Shown here piece by piece: positions 1 through 9,437 of a stretch of 64,000 nt of DNA. The stretch covers positions 1,178,001-1,242,000 of the forward strand of contig NZ_AP024885.1 in NCBI RefSeq assembly GCF_024346975.1, read 5' to 3'. Position numbers and translations under genes: made by a program. Numbering within the stretch: the first letter of the stretch is position 1; each line of letters opens with the position of its first letter. The notes beneath the pieces are model-generated. The model was not told the DNA's origin and did not search any database. It saw nothing but the letters and a program-made list of their open reading frames with translations. The DNA comes from Vibrio neonatus. Its GTDB lineage: Bacteria > Pseudomonadota > Gammaproteobacteria > Enterobacterales > Vibrionaceae.

Positions 1-668
1 TTGATCAGCTAGCGCAAGGCATCGCATCAGATGAGATAATGAATGGTCCGCTACTGGGTATTTTCCAAACGGGTTGGACGACACAATATGACCGTACTTG
101 TGAAGATGAATCTCTACGCGAAACCGCTTTTGCTTGTCCTGAACTGGCGACTGTTCCAGATCTAGGCACTATGTCTGTAGGTGCATTGAACTACCTATCT
201 CAAAATGAAAATGGCTTCTTTGCTATGATCGAAGGTGGCGCAGTCGATTGGGCCGCTCACGGTAAAGACACTGCTGGTATTATCGAAGAGCAAGTTGACT
301 TTCATGATGCAGTAAAAGATGTGTTTGACTGGGTTGAAGCAAACAGCAACTGGGATGAAACACTACTTATCGTAACAACTGATCACGGTAATGCGTACGT
401 GTTAGGTGAAACTTCTGATTCAGCTATCTATGCGGGTGTTGAAAACCCAGGTGCTGAGACGATGCCAACAGTGGCTTACTACAGCGGCTCTCATACTAAC
501 GAGCTAGTTCGTTTCTATGCGAAAGGTAATGGCGCGGACAAATTCTCTGAATATGTTATCGGTACTGACGAAAACTATGCAGAGCATTACCGCCATACAG
601 GAGCAACAGGTGACTACTTCCAAAACAATCACCTATTCCACGCGATTAAAGATATTTTTGAAGAGTAA
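1..668 (+). CDS. alkaline phosphatase, C-terminal part (5' end outside window)
   Basis: The reading frame is already open at base 3 and runs to a TAA at 668, so about 222 C-terminal residues are visible and the start lies upstream. The fragment carries metal-site signatures of the PhoA-type alkaline phosphatase family: the GGAVDWAAHGKD segment, TTDHGN, and GSHTNELVRFYAKG near the end, where the His binds zinc in the family. These enzymes hydrolyse phosphate monoesters outside the cytoplasm and are often induced by phosphate starvation; neither the signal peptide nor the promoter is in view. A strong terminator follows immediately. The family call is secure; the subtype is not. Confidence 0.88.
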   Translation, partial: DQLAQGIASDEIMNGPLLGIFQTGWTTQYDRTCEDESLRETAFACPELATVPDLGTMSVGALNYLSQNENGFFAMIEGGAVDWAAHGKDTAGIIEEQVDFHDAVKDVFDWVEANSNWDETLLIVTTDHGNAYVLGETSDSAIYAGVENPGAETMPTVAYYSGSHTNELVRFYAKGNGADKFSEYVIGTDENYAEHYRHTGATGDYFQNNHLFHAIKDIFEE

Positions 669-692
669 TCACTGACACTTTTTAATGATGAG

Positions 693-727
693 AAAAGGCA
701 TACTCGAAAGGGTATGCCTTTTATAAT
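693..727 (+). terminator. Rho-independent terminator after alkaline phosphatase
   Basis: An 11-bp perfect stem (AAAAGGCATAC / GTATGCCTTTT, loop 704-711) ends in a short T run 25 bases after the phosphatase stop. The A-rich 5' side means it could also serve the converging nuclease gene on the minus strand. Confidence 0.8.
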
Positions 728-730
728 ATG

Positions 731-1717
731 TTATGCAGATTCTTCAATATTACTGACTAACTTTTCAGTTTTTCTCAATATATCTTTCAATTCTTCAAAA
801 CGAATAATTCCATTCTGATCTACAGGAATGAAGTTATATAATACTAATACTGTCATATATGACCCTCTACCAAATCGCGTAGGTCTTTCGAAGTTTAGAT
901 TATGTTGCCTAGAGTATTCTAGAGCAATATTATGCCATTTTGTTCTTAGTTCGCTTTGTAACGATCTATCTAAAACTTCTATTTTAATACATAATTTCTC
1001 TTGCTCTATCTGAATATACATTTTGCAATCAGATTTAGGTGTATGGTGCCACCAAAAACCCCAATATCCACCACTAGGGTTATCAATTCTCTCCCAATAT
1101 GAATCATTGCATGAGTTTTGTAACTCACTATAAAACCCTTGCCATGAATAACCTGTCCACTTTGAGATAGGGTATGACCGGAAAGTATCAAATTTTTCAT
1201 TTAGAGATTTTAAATGAGAGTAAAAATCACAGAATATATTATTGTCTATTTTGTAACTATGATTATTCAAGATAGATAATAGTTGCTCTCGCTTGCATAC
1301 ATTATACCCAGAATTTACAACATTTGCATAACTTGCTTGTTGATAAGTTTGAAGATAAATAGGTGCAATTTTGTCTTTATCAAAGCCCTTTTTTTGAATT
1401 ATATTATAGTAACGTTTTAGTTGATTTGAGTGCTCTACCGTTCCTGTCTTATCTTCAATAATTATAGCTAGTTCATCATTTACGATACATAAAATATCTA
1501 TGTTATTGTACTGTCGATGAACTCTTACTTTGCTAATTTTTTTTGGCACAGTAACTGAACATAATGAAAGAAAATACGTCAATAGTTCTTTAGAGCAACT
1601 ATGTAAATTTTCATCTAGGGTGGAATATTTGGGTGAAGACCAAGATAGGAGCCAACAAATGAAAGCATCTTGCGACAATTCACTTGTCGCAAATTCAAAA
1701 ATATTCGGTTTATTCAT
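731..1717 (-). CDS. PD-(D/E)XK nuclease family protein, AT-rich
   Basis: A 328-residue protein with the core of a PD-(D/E)XK nuclease fold: a conserved Asp (D74 in NNIDILCI), then E88-D89-K90 in AIIIEDKTGT, followed by QLKRYY, as in the uncharacterised PDDEXK_4-type families. The N-terminus (NIFEFATSELSQDAFICWLLSW) is also typical of these stand-alone proteins. The gene is visibly richer in A/T than its neighbours and sits alone between convergent or unrelated genes, which suggests horizontal acquisition. Such proteins are often found near defence genes, but no partner gene is present here. The ATG at 1717 has AAAGG about 9 bases upstream. Nuclease fold: fairly sure. Biological role: unknown. 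Confidence 0.75.
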   Translation of the reverse strand: MNKPNIFEFATSELSQDAFICWLLSWSSPKYSTLDENLHSCSKELLTYFLSLCSVTVPKKISKVRVHRQYNNIDILCIVNDELAIIIEDKTGTVEHSNQLKRYYNIIQKKGFDKDKIAPIYLQTYQQASYANVVNSGYNVCKREQLLSILNNHSYKIDNNIFCDFYSHLKSLNEKFDTFRSYPISKWTGYSWQGFYSELQNSCNDSYWERIDNPSGGYWGFWWHHTPKSDCKMYIQIEQEKLCIKIEVLDRSLQSELRTKWHNIALEYSRQHNLNFERPTRFGRGSYMTVLVLYNFIPVDQNGIIRFEELKDILRKTEKLVSNIEESA

Positions 1718-2379
1718 ACATTCTGCCTTTACCTAAAACGAGTGTGTGTACATTACTTCTCAACAATGTTTATTATTTTTGGATAGGGTAATGATAATTC
1801 TATGATTAACAATAATTTATTTAGTTTTTGTCGACAAAATGAGATTAAACGCTCGATAAAACGAACTGTTTTATATTCAAACCGATTTTAATCTCGATAA
1901 GTTGTATAACAGCACCGTGGACGGTTTGGAGATGGAAAGTAAATTTAAGAAGAAATATTCGAATTACGTGGATATAATGTCAAATAAGCATACTTAAATC
2001 AAATGATTCATTCTCTTCAATTGTAGTGAGTTAATAAGTTTGTCTATGTAGTTGGGGTATTAGATATGAGGGAAAGCAAGTCAAATTTTTTGGACTTAAA
2101 ATAAGGCGTAATACAACTCGATCTCTGTTTGGGAAAGCTTACTAGCGCAAAATAGACCATGAAAAAGCACCTAAAAACAATAAACTTGGTAGCCTTAACT
2201 TTCTATGGATGAACAAGCTGATTGGCTTTAAGTTTTTATTTTTGATGCTCACCGACAAGATACGTAAGGCTTCGGGTAAATGGTATTTACCCGTGAGTTT
2301 AAAATAGAGTGCTGTTTTTTTAGTTGTTTGCTGTTCAATTTATGGCTATTTATAAACACAACACTCTATTATTCCCTGT
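1718..2379. other. 662-bp intergenic stretch, no gene recognised
   Basis: This AT-rich, non-coding stretch lies between the nuclease gene and the end of roxA. No ORF of convincing composition was found. It contains a 9-bp perfect hairpin (CGGGTAAAT ggt ATTTACCCG, 2273-2293) and the arms AATAGAGTG / CACTCTATT about 50 bases apart near 2306-2371, which could form a loose terminator for roxA on the minus strand. The rest looks like decayed sequence around the acquired gene; no transposase remnant was recognised. Confidence 0.5.
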
Positions 2380-3519
2380 TTAATCGATGTACCAATAGCC
2401 TTTGTTAACCAAATCGCACAACAACGAAACCATAGCGCTAGAGGTTTCGCTAGGCCAGTTATCGGCGCTTATCTGCTCTTGACCACATAATAACGCAATA
2501 ACATCAGTGCACTCGCTTGGCACCTTAATCACTTCACCGTTAATGTACGCGATGCTTGGATCTTGCTCGTGAAATAGGGCGCGCAGTCCTGATACTTTGT
2601 TGATGATCCCGCCGGTTTGAATGTGGTTGGCTATTTCTTCACTTTGCCAAAGTGGTTCTGGGGTGATGATATTTAGCTGGTGGCGCGACTGGCTTAACAT
2701 GCAACCCATAAAGTCACTGATACCTTGTTCGTCATCGAGTGAGGATTTTAGCATTTGGGTTAATGACTGCAGATCGCTTGAGCTGATTTGCCCAAAATTG
2801 TTTTGCGTGCTTAGGTCGGGTTTGTGCAGGTGCTTATCACCAATATCATTGGCTAAAATGTAGTCGGCGAAATTGCTGATCAGCTCTTGCTCTTTAGGGG
2901 AGCGAAAACCCACCGAGTAACTCATTGACGGTTCTAGTGCGTAGCCATCGTGTGGGAAGCCCGGCGGAATGTATAAGATGTCACCCGGCTCAAGGATGTC
3001 ATCGATAATCGCGTCAAAGGATTCAATTTGGCGTAGGGCGCTGTGGCGACAGGTTTCGACGTACTGACCTTCATCCTTTGCGCCCACTCGCCAGTGGCGT
3101 TTACCGCTCCCTTGAATAATAAACACATCGTATTGGTCGATATGAGGGCCAACGCCGCCGTCTTTCACTGAGTAGCTGATCATTAAGTCGTCAAATAACC
3201 ACTGTGGCATGGCTTTGAAGGGCTCAACCAATTGAGCTGCGCCTTGGTGCCAGTGATTGGCCGCTTGCACTATGATAGACCAGTTAGATTCATCAAGTTC
3301 AGCGTATTTACCTTCGTTAAAAGGGCCATGTTCTGCTGTCCATTCACCGTTTTTGTTGGACACATAACGAGAGTCTACTTCTTCTTCCATCGTTAGTCCT
3401 GCTAGCTCTTCTGGCGAAACAGGGTCTTGGAAGTGCGCAAAACCGCCTTTGATGATGGTCGGTTTCTTTTGCCAAAATTCGGCTAAGAATTGCTCTAATG
3501 AAACGGTGAGTTGGTACAT
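2380..3519 (-). CDS. roxA: 50S ribosomal protein L16 arginine hydroxylase RoxA (YcfD), JmjC/cupin oxygenase
   Basis: This 379-residue 2-oxoglutarate/Fe(II) oxygenase corresponds to E. coli YcfD, which hydroxylates an Arg of ribosomal protein uL16. The iron-binding facial triad is visible as H126-x-D128 in GPHIDQYDVF and H190 in PPGFPHDGYA. The N-terminus (FLAEFWQKKPTIIKGGF) and a winged-helix-like C-terminal part match the family in length and order. The ATG at 3519 has an AGGAAAA element just upstream on the minus strand. It is followed on the same strand only by the acquired region. Function is assigned from the family and the intact metal site. Confidence 0.9.
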   Translation of the reverse strand: MYQLTVSLEQFLAEFWQKKPTIIKGGFAHFQDPVSPEELAGLTMEEEVDSRYVSNKNGEWTAEHGPFNEGKYAELDESNWSIIVQAANHWHQGAAQLVEPFKAMPQWLFDDLMISYSVKDGGVGPHIDQYDVFIIQGSGKRHWRVGAKDEGQYVETCRHSALRQIESFDAIIDDILEPGDILYIPPGFPHDGYALEPSMSYSVGFRSPKEQELISNFADYILANDIGDKHLHKPDLSTQNNFGQISSSDLQSLTQMLKSSLDDEQGISDFMGCMLSQSRHQLNIITPEPLWQSEEIANHIQTGGIINKVSGLRALFHEQDPSIAYINGEVIKVPSECTDVIALLCGQEQISADNWPSETSSAMVSLLCDLVNKGYWYID

Positions 3520-3574
3520 GGTTTTCCTTAAATTAATGCGTTGGCAAAGATGTGTGAAGCATTTAAATGCACAA

Positions 3575-4111
3575 CTAAGACTGCTCGTGTTTAGAGACTT
3601 TTAAGCGATTATTTACATCACGGCTTTCAAGTACGCGACTAGTATGGTCAATTTCTTGACCTGATTTTGCCAGTCGGTCATATAAAAGTACGTTTACGGT
3701 TGCGGCAAGGTTCATACAGCCAATGGTGGGTACGTAAACCACTTCGTCAGCTTTATCGACAATGCTTTGCGGGATAGAACTGTCTTCTGGGCCGAAAATA
3801 TAGAGGGCTTTTTGTGGATGGTTAAACTGTGGCAGTGGCGTTGCGCCTTCTGCCAGTTCCACGCACACAATTTTAATATCAGCATCAAGATCGTCGGTCA
3901 TAGATTGCATCTGATTGAGGGCAATCTTGGTGGTCATATCTTTGGTGTCGGTATGATATTTAGCAGCTTTTGCAAAGCGCTCACCGGTAAATCGCACTTC
4001 GTCGGCTTGGTAACAGCCAGCGGCGCGCATGACGGCCCCAACATTAGTAGGGCTTTTAGGGTTACATAGACCAATAATGGTGAAGTTATTTTTAGACATA
4101 ATTTTAGACAC
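3575..4111 (-). CDS. SpoU/TrmH-family RNA 2'-O-methyltransferase
   Basis: This is a compact SPOUT methyltransferase of about 175 residues without an added RNA-binding domain. The family motifs are present in order: NPKSPTNVGAVMRAAG (motif 1), ALYIFGPEDSSIP (motif 2) and VYVPTIGCMNLAATVNVLLYDRL (motif 3, the SAM-binding knot). The RNA target cannot be told from the sequence. The longest frame begins with a GTG at 4111; an ATG at 4099 four codons later is an equally good start, and neither has a strong ribosome-binding site. It lies 55 bases upstream of roxA on the same strand, so the two RNA/ribosome-modifying genes may be co-transcribed. Confidence 0.85.
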   Translation of the reverse strand: MSKIMSKNNFTIIGLCNPKSPTNVGAVMRAAGCYQADEVRFTGERFAKAAKYHTDTKDMTTKIALNQMQSMTDDLDADIKIVCVELAEGATPLPQFNHPQKALYIFGPEDSSIPQSIVDKADEVVYVPTIGCMNLAATVNVLLYDRLAKSGQEIDHTSRVLESRDVNNRLKVSKHEQS

Positions 4112-4240
4112 AGCTTGTTGAAACGGATGTTAGAGACAGGTTTTGGAAACCGTTTTAAAAAGGATTTTTGACAGCATACAACCTACTCATTGATGCGGGC
4201 AGTATATAGGTCTAGCCAAGAAATAGAAGAGGGGATTGTG

Positions 4241-4271
4241 ATTTGGCTTCTCTAGATCGAAGAAGCCAAAT
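4241..4271 (-). terminator. hairpin after metC, likely terminator
   Basis: A 10-bp perfect stem (ATTTGGCTTC / GAAGCCAAAT) lies 24 bases past the metC stop. It lacks a long T run, so termination strength is uncertain. Confidence 0.5.
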
Positions 4272-4294
4272 ATTCACGGGTGACTATTTACGGA

Positions 4295-5503
4295 TTATTG
4301 CGCGTTTAACACGGCGTTGTAACGAGCAAAACCGTTTTCTAAATCTTTGATAAGATCGTCAACGTTTTCAAGACCGGTATGAATACGGAACAAAGTACCG
4401 GTAAAGTTAGGGTTTGCCACCGTTCTTAGGTTATTAAAGCTGCGTGGTTCATTGGCAAGAATAAGGCTCTCATAACCGCCCCAAGAATATCCCATACCAA
4501 ACAGTTCCATACCATCTAATAGCGCAGTGGTCGCTTTGCTGTTTTGTGATTTCATCACAAACGAGAACAGGCCATTGCCACCGGTGAAGTCACGTGCAAA
4601 ATATTCATGACCTGGGCAAGTTTCAAGGGCAGGGTGTCTAACATGATGCACTTCAGGGCGAGCTTGTAACCACTTAGCCACGGCTAAACTGCTTTGTTGA
4701 TGTTGCTTTAAGCGCAGATCAAGAGTGCGAATGCCGCGCAAACCAAGGTAGGCATCATCTGGGGAGACACATTGTCCCATTAAATAGCTGTTTTCACGCA
4801 GCTGATCCCAGTAAGCCTCCGTCGAAATTGCCGTGCCAAGCATTACATCGGAGTGACCTACGATGTATTTTGTGGCCGCTTGGATGGAAATATCAACACC
4901 ATACTCAAACGGAGAGAAGTGCAGACCCGCAGACCAAGTGTTATCAAGCATCACAATCATGTCGTTGTTGTGCGCAATCTCAGCAAGCAGTGGTACGTTT
5001 TGCACTTCCATAGTCACCGAGCCCGGAGATTCTAAAAACAGAATTTTAGTATTCGGCTGAATTAGCTCGCTAATTTCTTCACCAATGGTCGGCGCGTAGT
5101 AAGTGGTTTCCACGCCAAGACGTTTTAGCATGGTGTTACAGAAGTCGCGAGTGGGTTCGTAACAAGTATCGACCATTAAAATGTGATCGCCGGCTTCGAC
5201 AAAAGATAAAATAGCATTGGAAATGGCCGCAGTACCACACGGGTATAACGCACAGCCAAATCCGCCTTCTAGCTCAACCATGGCATCTTGAAAGGCAAAG
5301 TGGGTTTGAGTGCCACGACGACCGTAAAAAAGGGCTTTATTAGCGCGATTAATAGTGGCTTGAGTTTTCTCAGCGACAGTGTCAAATAACACAGTTGATG
5401 CGCGTTGTACCGGAGGGTTTACCACTCCATGAGTGTATTTTTTGTCTCTGCCAGCACTGATAAGTTGCGTTGGTTTCGATACTGGAGATTTGCTTTTAGA
5501 CAT
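4295..5503 (-). CDS. metC: cystathionine beta-lyase MetC
   Basis: This 402-residue Cys/Met-metabolism PLP enzyme cleaves cystathionine to homocysteine, pyruvate and ammonia in methionine synthesis. Seen in the sequence are YGRRGT (residues 60-65, phosphate binding from the neighbouring subunit), a substrate-side MVDTCYEPTR, the LDNTWSAG strand, and the PLP lysine K212 in QAATKYIVGHSD. The motif pattern and length fit MetC better than MetB or MetY. ATG at 5503 with an AGGGAAGG-type element close upstream on the minus strand. It is monocistronic, with a hairpin downstream. Confidence 0.92.
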   Translation of the reverse strand: MSKSKSPVSKPTQLISAGRDKKYTHGVVNPPVQRASTVLFDTVAEKTQATINRANKALFYGRRGTQTHFAFQDAMVELEGGFGCALYPCGTAAISNAILSFVEAGDHILMVDTCYEPTRDFCNTMLKRLGVETTYYAPTIGEEISELIQPNTKILFLESPGSVTMEVQNVPLLAEIAHNNDMIVMLDNTWSAGLHFSPFEYGVDISIQAATKYIVGHSDVMLGTAISTEAYWDQLRENSYLMGQCVSPDDAYLGLRGIRTLDLRLKQHQQSSLAVAKWLQARPEVHHVRHPALETCPGHEYFARDFTGGNGLFSFVMKSQNSKATTALLDGMELFGMGYSWGGYESLILANEPRSFNNLRTVANPNFTGTLFRIHTGLENVDDLIKDLENGFARYNAVLNAQ

Positions 5504-5585
5504 CTGCCTTCCCTGATGTGGTTTCTTTACCTTATTTAAACCATGAGCAAGGCAGGCAGTGCAAGTAAAATATCAACAATTAAGA

Positions 5586-7040
5586 TTACAAAATTGGACT
5601 AAATAGATAGAAAACACGCTCTAAGAATCTATGTTGAATGCTACGCTCGCGCCAACGCGCCTCATCCACCACGGTAGATTGTTCCATATAAGTTTGTTGT
5701 AACCAGTACAGCTGCTTAGTGAATTCGGCATCATCCACCACTAAGGTCACTTCAAAGTTCAGCCACAGACTGCGCACATCAAGATTTACGGTACCGATAA
5801 GACAGTACTGCTCGTCAATGACGACCGACTTGGTATGCAGTAACCCTCCTGTGAACTCATGAATGACCACGCCCGCAGAGAGCAGTTCCGCATAAAAAGC
5901 CTTAGATGCCCAACCCACCATAATCGAGTCGTTGTTTTTCGGAATGATTAGCTCTACTTTTACCCCGCGCTGGGCGGTGGTGCGTAACGTTTGCAAGAGC
6001 TCTTCACTTGGCACAAAGTAAGGCGTAGTGATGGTTACCGATTTTAAGGCGCGGCTAATGGAGATGTTCAATACTTGGTGAATCAAGTTCTCCGGCATAC
6101 CTGGGCCAGATGGTACCACTTGAATGGGGTGCAGTAAGTTATCTTGTTCAATGTGGCACTCAGGAGCTGTAGGGAAAGAGCGTTCGCCAGTTTCTACTTC
6201 CCAGTCCCAGCAATGGATTGCCGACAGCACGTTTACCGTAGGGCCGGTGATACGCACCATCACATCCACCCACATGCCAACCCCTGCATCTTGCTTAAAA
6301 TACTCAGGATCAACCAAGTTCATGGAACCTGTGTAGGCCACCGCATCATCAATGACGATGATTTTACGATGCTGACGCAAATCTAAACGGCGTAAGAACA
6401 TACGAATAGGCTTTACCTTGAGCGCCTGCACCACTTCAACACCGGCATTTTCCATCATCTGACACCAAGATGAAGAGAAGAACTTACCACTCCCTGCGGC
6501 GTCCAATAGGATCTGACAACGTACGCCACGTTGTGAAGCGCGAATAAGAGCAGAAACTACGCCGTTAGCTTGTCCGCCTTCGTTCCAAATATAAAACTCC
6601 ATTCGAATAAAGTGCTGCGCCAGTTCAATATCTTCAATAATGGATTTTAAAATCTTTTGTGGGGTGTCTTGCAAAGAGAGGGTGTTACCACATAAAGCAG
6701 GAATGCCCATGCGGTTGGTACAGAGATCATCAATATGGGTAATGTGAGTGGGTGTTTTTTCTGGTAAGTGAGCATTACAGTCCAGCAGCTTGAGAAACCA
6801 TGTCTTATAAGGAATAAACATAGCTTGCGCTCGCTCGGCTCGTTTTTTACCTAGATTAAGCTCGCCAAACAGGAAATAAAAGATGACACCGAAAATAGGC
6901 AGGATATAGATGATCATGAGCCAAGCTAGAGACACACTGACTGAGCGGCGTTTTATAACCACACGAATCGTGACACCGGCGACCAACATCCAATATAGGC
7001 CAATCCCTATCAAAGTGAGGGCTTGATAAAATCCTTCCAT
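5586..7040 (-). CDS. clsA: cardiolipin synthase A
   Basis: A 484-residue phospholipase D-superfamily membrane enzyme that condenses phosphatidylglycerol molecules into cardiolipin. Two N-terminal membrane segments (about 5-28 and 37-58) precede two catalytic HKD motifs: H224-x-K226-x4-D231 in HRKIIVIDD and H402-x-K404-x4-D409 in HTKSVVIDE, each followed by GS/GT and N as the family requires. Length and order match E. coli ClsA. It is transcribed as its own unit upstream of metC on the same strand, with an 82-bp gap. Confidence 0.92.
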   Translation of the reverse strand: MEGFYQALTLIGIGLYWMLVAGVTIRVVIKRRSVSVSLAWLMIIYILPIFGVIFYFLFGELNLGKKRAERAQAMFIPYKTWFLKLLDCNAHLPEKTPTHITHIDDLCTNRMGIPALCGNTLSLQDTPQKILKSIIEDIELAQHFIRMEFYIWNEGGQANGVVSALIRASQRGVRCQILLDAAGSGKFFSSSWCQMMENAGVEVVQALKVKPIRMFLRRLDLRQHRKIIVIDDAVAYTGSMNLVDPEYFKQDAGVGMWVDVMVRITGPTVNVLSAIHCWDWEVETGERSFPTAPECHIEQDNLLHPIQVVPSGPGMPENLIHQVLNISISRALKSVTITTPYFVPSEELLQTLRTTAQRGVKVELIIPKNNDSIMVGWASKAFYAELLSAGVVIHEFTGGLLHTKSVVIDEQYCLIGTVNLDVRSLWLNFEVTLVVDDAEFTKQLYWLQQTYMEQSTVVDEARWRERSIQHRFLERVFYLFSPIL

Positions 7041-7295
7041 TTCTCTCAGTTAATAATCAATCACTTAATAGCTGTAGTGTATACGGAAAAGTCGCCTTTG
7101 TGCGTTTTTTAAGACAAAGGGAAGAATAACAGCGGTTTTCCATGCAAATTTACGCCTAATCTCAACAAGTATTTTGCAAAAGATACACAACAAGAGGTGA
7201 AATACAGGTATTTTTAACGAAAGTTGGGTTTCCCTTGGCGCTCAGGATATACTACTGAGCTTTCTTTGAGTCACTAGGACACCTGTAACTAGCCT

Positions 7296-7982
7296 ATGTT
7301 TGATATAGTCGACGACCAAGCTCAGTTTGTGCTGATTAATAAGCATGCTTCAGTGAGCGTTCATAAAGATGAACAAGAGACCGGATTGTTAGACGAGGTT
7401 CGGCGTTATTTGGGCTGTGGTCCATTATACCTTGTGCATCGATTAGATAAGATGACATCTGGGCTGTTACTTTTGGGAAAGACACAGCAAGCGGCAAGTG
7501 AATTGTCTCAAGCGTTTGCTCAAAGAAAGGTAGAAAAATTCTATCTGGCGATTTCCGATAAAAAGCCAAAGAAAAAACAAGGTTTGATCAAAGGGGATAT
7601 GGCAAAAAGCCGCCGCTCAATGTGGAAGCTAATGCCCACTACAGAAAACCCAGCTATTACCCAGTTTTTTTCAGCCTCTGCCCAAGGCTATCGCATTTTT
7701 CTGTGTAAGCCTAAAACGGGTAAGACTCATCAAATTCGCGTTGCGTTAAAATCGGTTGGCAGTCCAATTGTTGGCGACCCTATTTATTCACCCTCTAGTG
7801 ACAGCGATAGGGGATACCTGCACGCATTTTCCATTAGCTTTGAGTTAGAGGGTGACAGTTATCGCTATCAGCTTGATCCTAGCTCTGATAGCCGTTTCGG
7901 TGAACTCTGGCAATTGCCTGCAATTCAACAACAAATCAGCGAATGGCAACAACCCCAACGACTTAATTGGCCAAAAATATAA
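7296..7982 (+). CDS. RluA-family pseudouridine synthase (TIGR01621 type)
   Basis: A 228-residue pseudouridine synthase with no S4 domain. The catalytic segment LVHRLDKMTSGLLLL holds the invariant Asp (D51), and KTGKTHQIRVALKSVGSPIVGDPIY is the conserved RNA-binding/active-site strand of the RluA family. The exact RNA target of this short subfamily is unknown. It ends in a TAATG overlap with the next gene, a methyltransferase, so both are translated from one mRNA and probably act in RNA modification. Confidence 0.85.
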   Translation: MFDIVDDQAQFVLINKHASVSVHKDEQETGLLDEVRRYLGCGPLYLVHRLDKMTSGLLLLGKTQQAASELSQAFAQRKVEKFYLAISDKKPKKKQGLIKGDMAKSRRSMWKLMPTTENPAITQFFSASAQGYRIFLCKPKTGKTHQIRVALKSVGSPIVGDPIYSPSSDSDRGYLHAFSISFELEGDSYRYQLDPSSDSRFGELWQLPAIQQQISEWQQPQRLNWPKI

Positions 7983-8932
7983 TGAATGATATTTCTCCTC
8001 CTATGAATGTAGAGGCGCTACCTCTGTTTTTTTCTGCATTGCAACAAGGCTTAAAAACGGCGCCGACTGAAGTAAGACGTCTATTTCACGGGCGAGGACG
8101 CACGGTGGCAGGTCTAGAGCAGATCACCTGTGATTGGATTGGTCAGCATCTCGTTGTGCAATTATTTAGACCAGTCTCGGATGAGTTTCTTGCGCATCTT
8201 GAGCAAGGCTTGCACCAATTAGCCGAGCAGCCAGAACATTCACATATTCGATCTATCTCGATTCAACATCGATATGAACACGGTGCGCCGACGCAGTTTT
8301 TATTGGGCGAAGCGGAAGGCAAAGTAGAAGTGGTTGAGTCTGGGCTCAAGTACTGGATGAATCTTTCTTCAAACCAAAATTCAGGTTTATTCTTAGACAT
8401 GCGTTTAGGACGTGATTGGGTAAGGGCAAACGCTGAGGGCAAGAATATCCTTAACTTGTTTGCTTATACCTGTGGCTTCTCTGTGGCAGGGATTGCGGGC
8501 GGCGCGAAGCAAGTAGTGAACATTGACATGGCGCGCTCGTCGTTAAGTCGCGGCCGTGATAATCACAACTTAAACAATCAAGATGTGAGCCGCGTAAAAT
8601 TCTTAGCCCATGATATTTTTAAATCTTGGGGCAAACTCAAACGCTTTGGCCCGTATGACTTGATTATTTCCGATCCACCGTCGTTTCAAAAAGGCAGTTT
8701 TGCCTTAACCAAAGATTACCAAAAAATACTACGCCGCTTACCTAGTTTACTGGCTGAAAATGGGCAAGTGCTAGCCTGTGCCAATTCGCCTGCGGTGACT
8801 TCTGATTTTGTGATTGATGGCATGGCTGAACATGCCCCTGAACTCAATTATGTGCGGCGTTTGGATAACCCTGCGGAATTTGACGATGTTGATCCAGAAG
8901 CCAGCCTTAAAGTGCAGCTGTTTTCCTTATAG
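7982..8932 (+). CDS. class I SAM-dependent methyltransferase, RlmI/RlmK-like
   Basis: This methyltransferase begins at an ATG whose A is the last base of the preceding stop codon (TAATG), indicating translational coupling; an in-frame TTG 15 bases earlier is less likely. The C-terminal half has a Rossmann fold resembling RlmI/RlmK 23S rRNA cytosine/guanine methyltransferases: NQNSGLFLDMRLGR, NLFAYTCGFSVAG (SAM motif I), and LIISDPPSFQKGSF (motif IV, with DPPSF). It lacks the N-terminal PUA domain of RlmI. The substrate is probably RNA, by family and by its pseudouridine-synthase partner; the site is not known. Confidence 0.82.
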   Translation: MNDISPPMNVEALPLFFSALQQGLKTAPTEVRRLFHGRGRTVAGLEQITCDWIGQHLVVQLFRPVSDEFLAHLEQGLHQLAEQPEHSHIRSISIQHRYEHGAPTQFLLGEAEGKVEVVESGLKYWMNLSSNQNSGLFLDMRLGRDWVRANAEGKNILNLFAYTCGFSVAGIAGGAKQVVNIDMARSSLSRGRDNHNLNNQDVSRVKFLAHDIFKSWGKLKRFGPYDLIISDPPSFQKGSFALTKDYQKILRRLPSLLAENGQVLACANSPAVTSDFVIDGMAEHAPELNYVRRLDNPAEFDDVDPEASLKVQLFSL

Positions 8933-8959
8933 TAGGTAGTAGGTGAGTGAAACCAATAA

Positions 8960-8998
8960 AAAGGCCAAAGTTTGTAGCAAACTTTGGCCTTTCTTTTT
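8960..8998. terminator. bidirectional terminator between convergent genes
   Basis: A 15-bp perfect stem (AAAGGCCAAAGTTTG, loop TAG, complement) with T-rich tails on both strands. It lies between the methyltransferase on plus and the pilotin operon on minus and can serve both. Confidence 0.85.
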
Positions 8999-9027
8999 AA
9001 TTGCTCTAAAGCCTATATTTAATAGGC

Positions 9028-9435
9028 TTACGATTCATCACCATCGGCAACACAAGTTTTTGAACTGATAACTTGCTCTACAATCATTTGACCACGGTTA
9101 TTACGGATTTTGATAAGGTAGTTTACGCCTTTATCCATAGCCGCGCGTACGTCTTCAGAATTACAGTAGTAAGCATTGGCACTTTTAATCAATTGATCAG
9201 CAGGCTTGTGACCAGATTGATTGTAAAGCATTTCAATGATGACAGTGGCATCTTTAGATGTTGCTCGAGTAATGGTGAGTGGGCCGTACTCAATAGGCAA
9301 ACTTGATGCAAGGATCCCCGCGCGGCGATCGGCGGTAATTTTAAGCTCTCGTTTCTCACTACTGCTAGAGGCACAGCCAGCAAGAATAATGGTAGCTAAT
9401 GTTAAAACTAGTGCGCTTTTAAATGATGAATACAT
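9028..9435 (-). CDS. aspS: type II secretion pilotin AspS (GspS/AspS family lipoprotein)
   Basis: A 135-residue lipoprotein: a signal peptide (about 1-19) ends in the lipobox LAGC, followed by a Ser-rich stretch. The mature part (GILASSLPIEYGPLTI, then VRAAMDKGVNYLIKIRNNRG) matches what is known of the Vibrio pilotin AspS, including two Cys (in YYCNSED and SSKTC) that form a disulfide in that family. Pilotins escort the T2SS secretin to the outer membrane. It is last in a tight operon after yciB, yciA and yciI (2-base gap), the context known for AspS in Vibrio; the other T2SS genes are not in the window. Confidence 0.8.
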   Translation of the reverse strand: MYSSFKSALVLTLATIILAGCASSSSEKRELKITADRRAGILASSLPIEYGPLTITRATSKDATVIIEMLYNQSGHKPADQLIKSANAYYCNSEDVRAAMDKGVNYLIKIRNNRGQMIVEQVISSKTCVADGDES

Positions 9436-9437
9436 AA

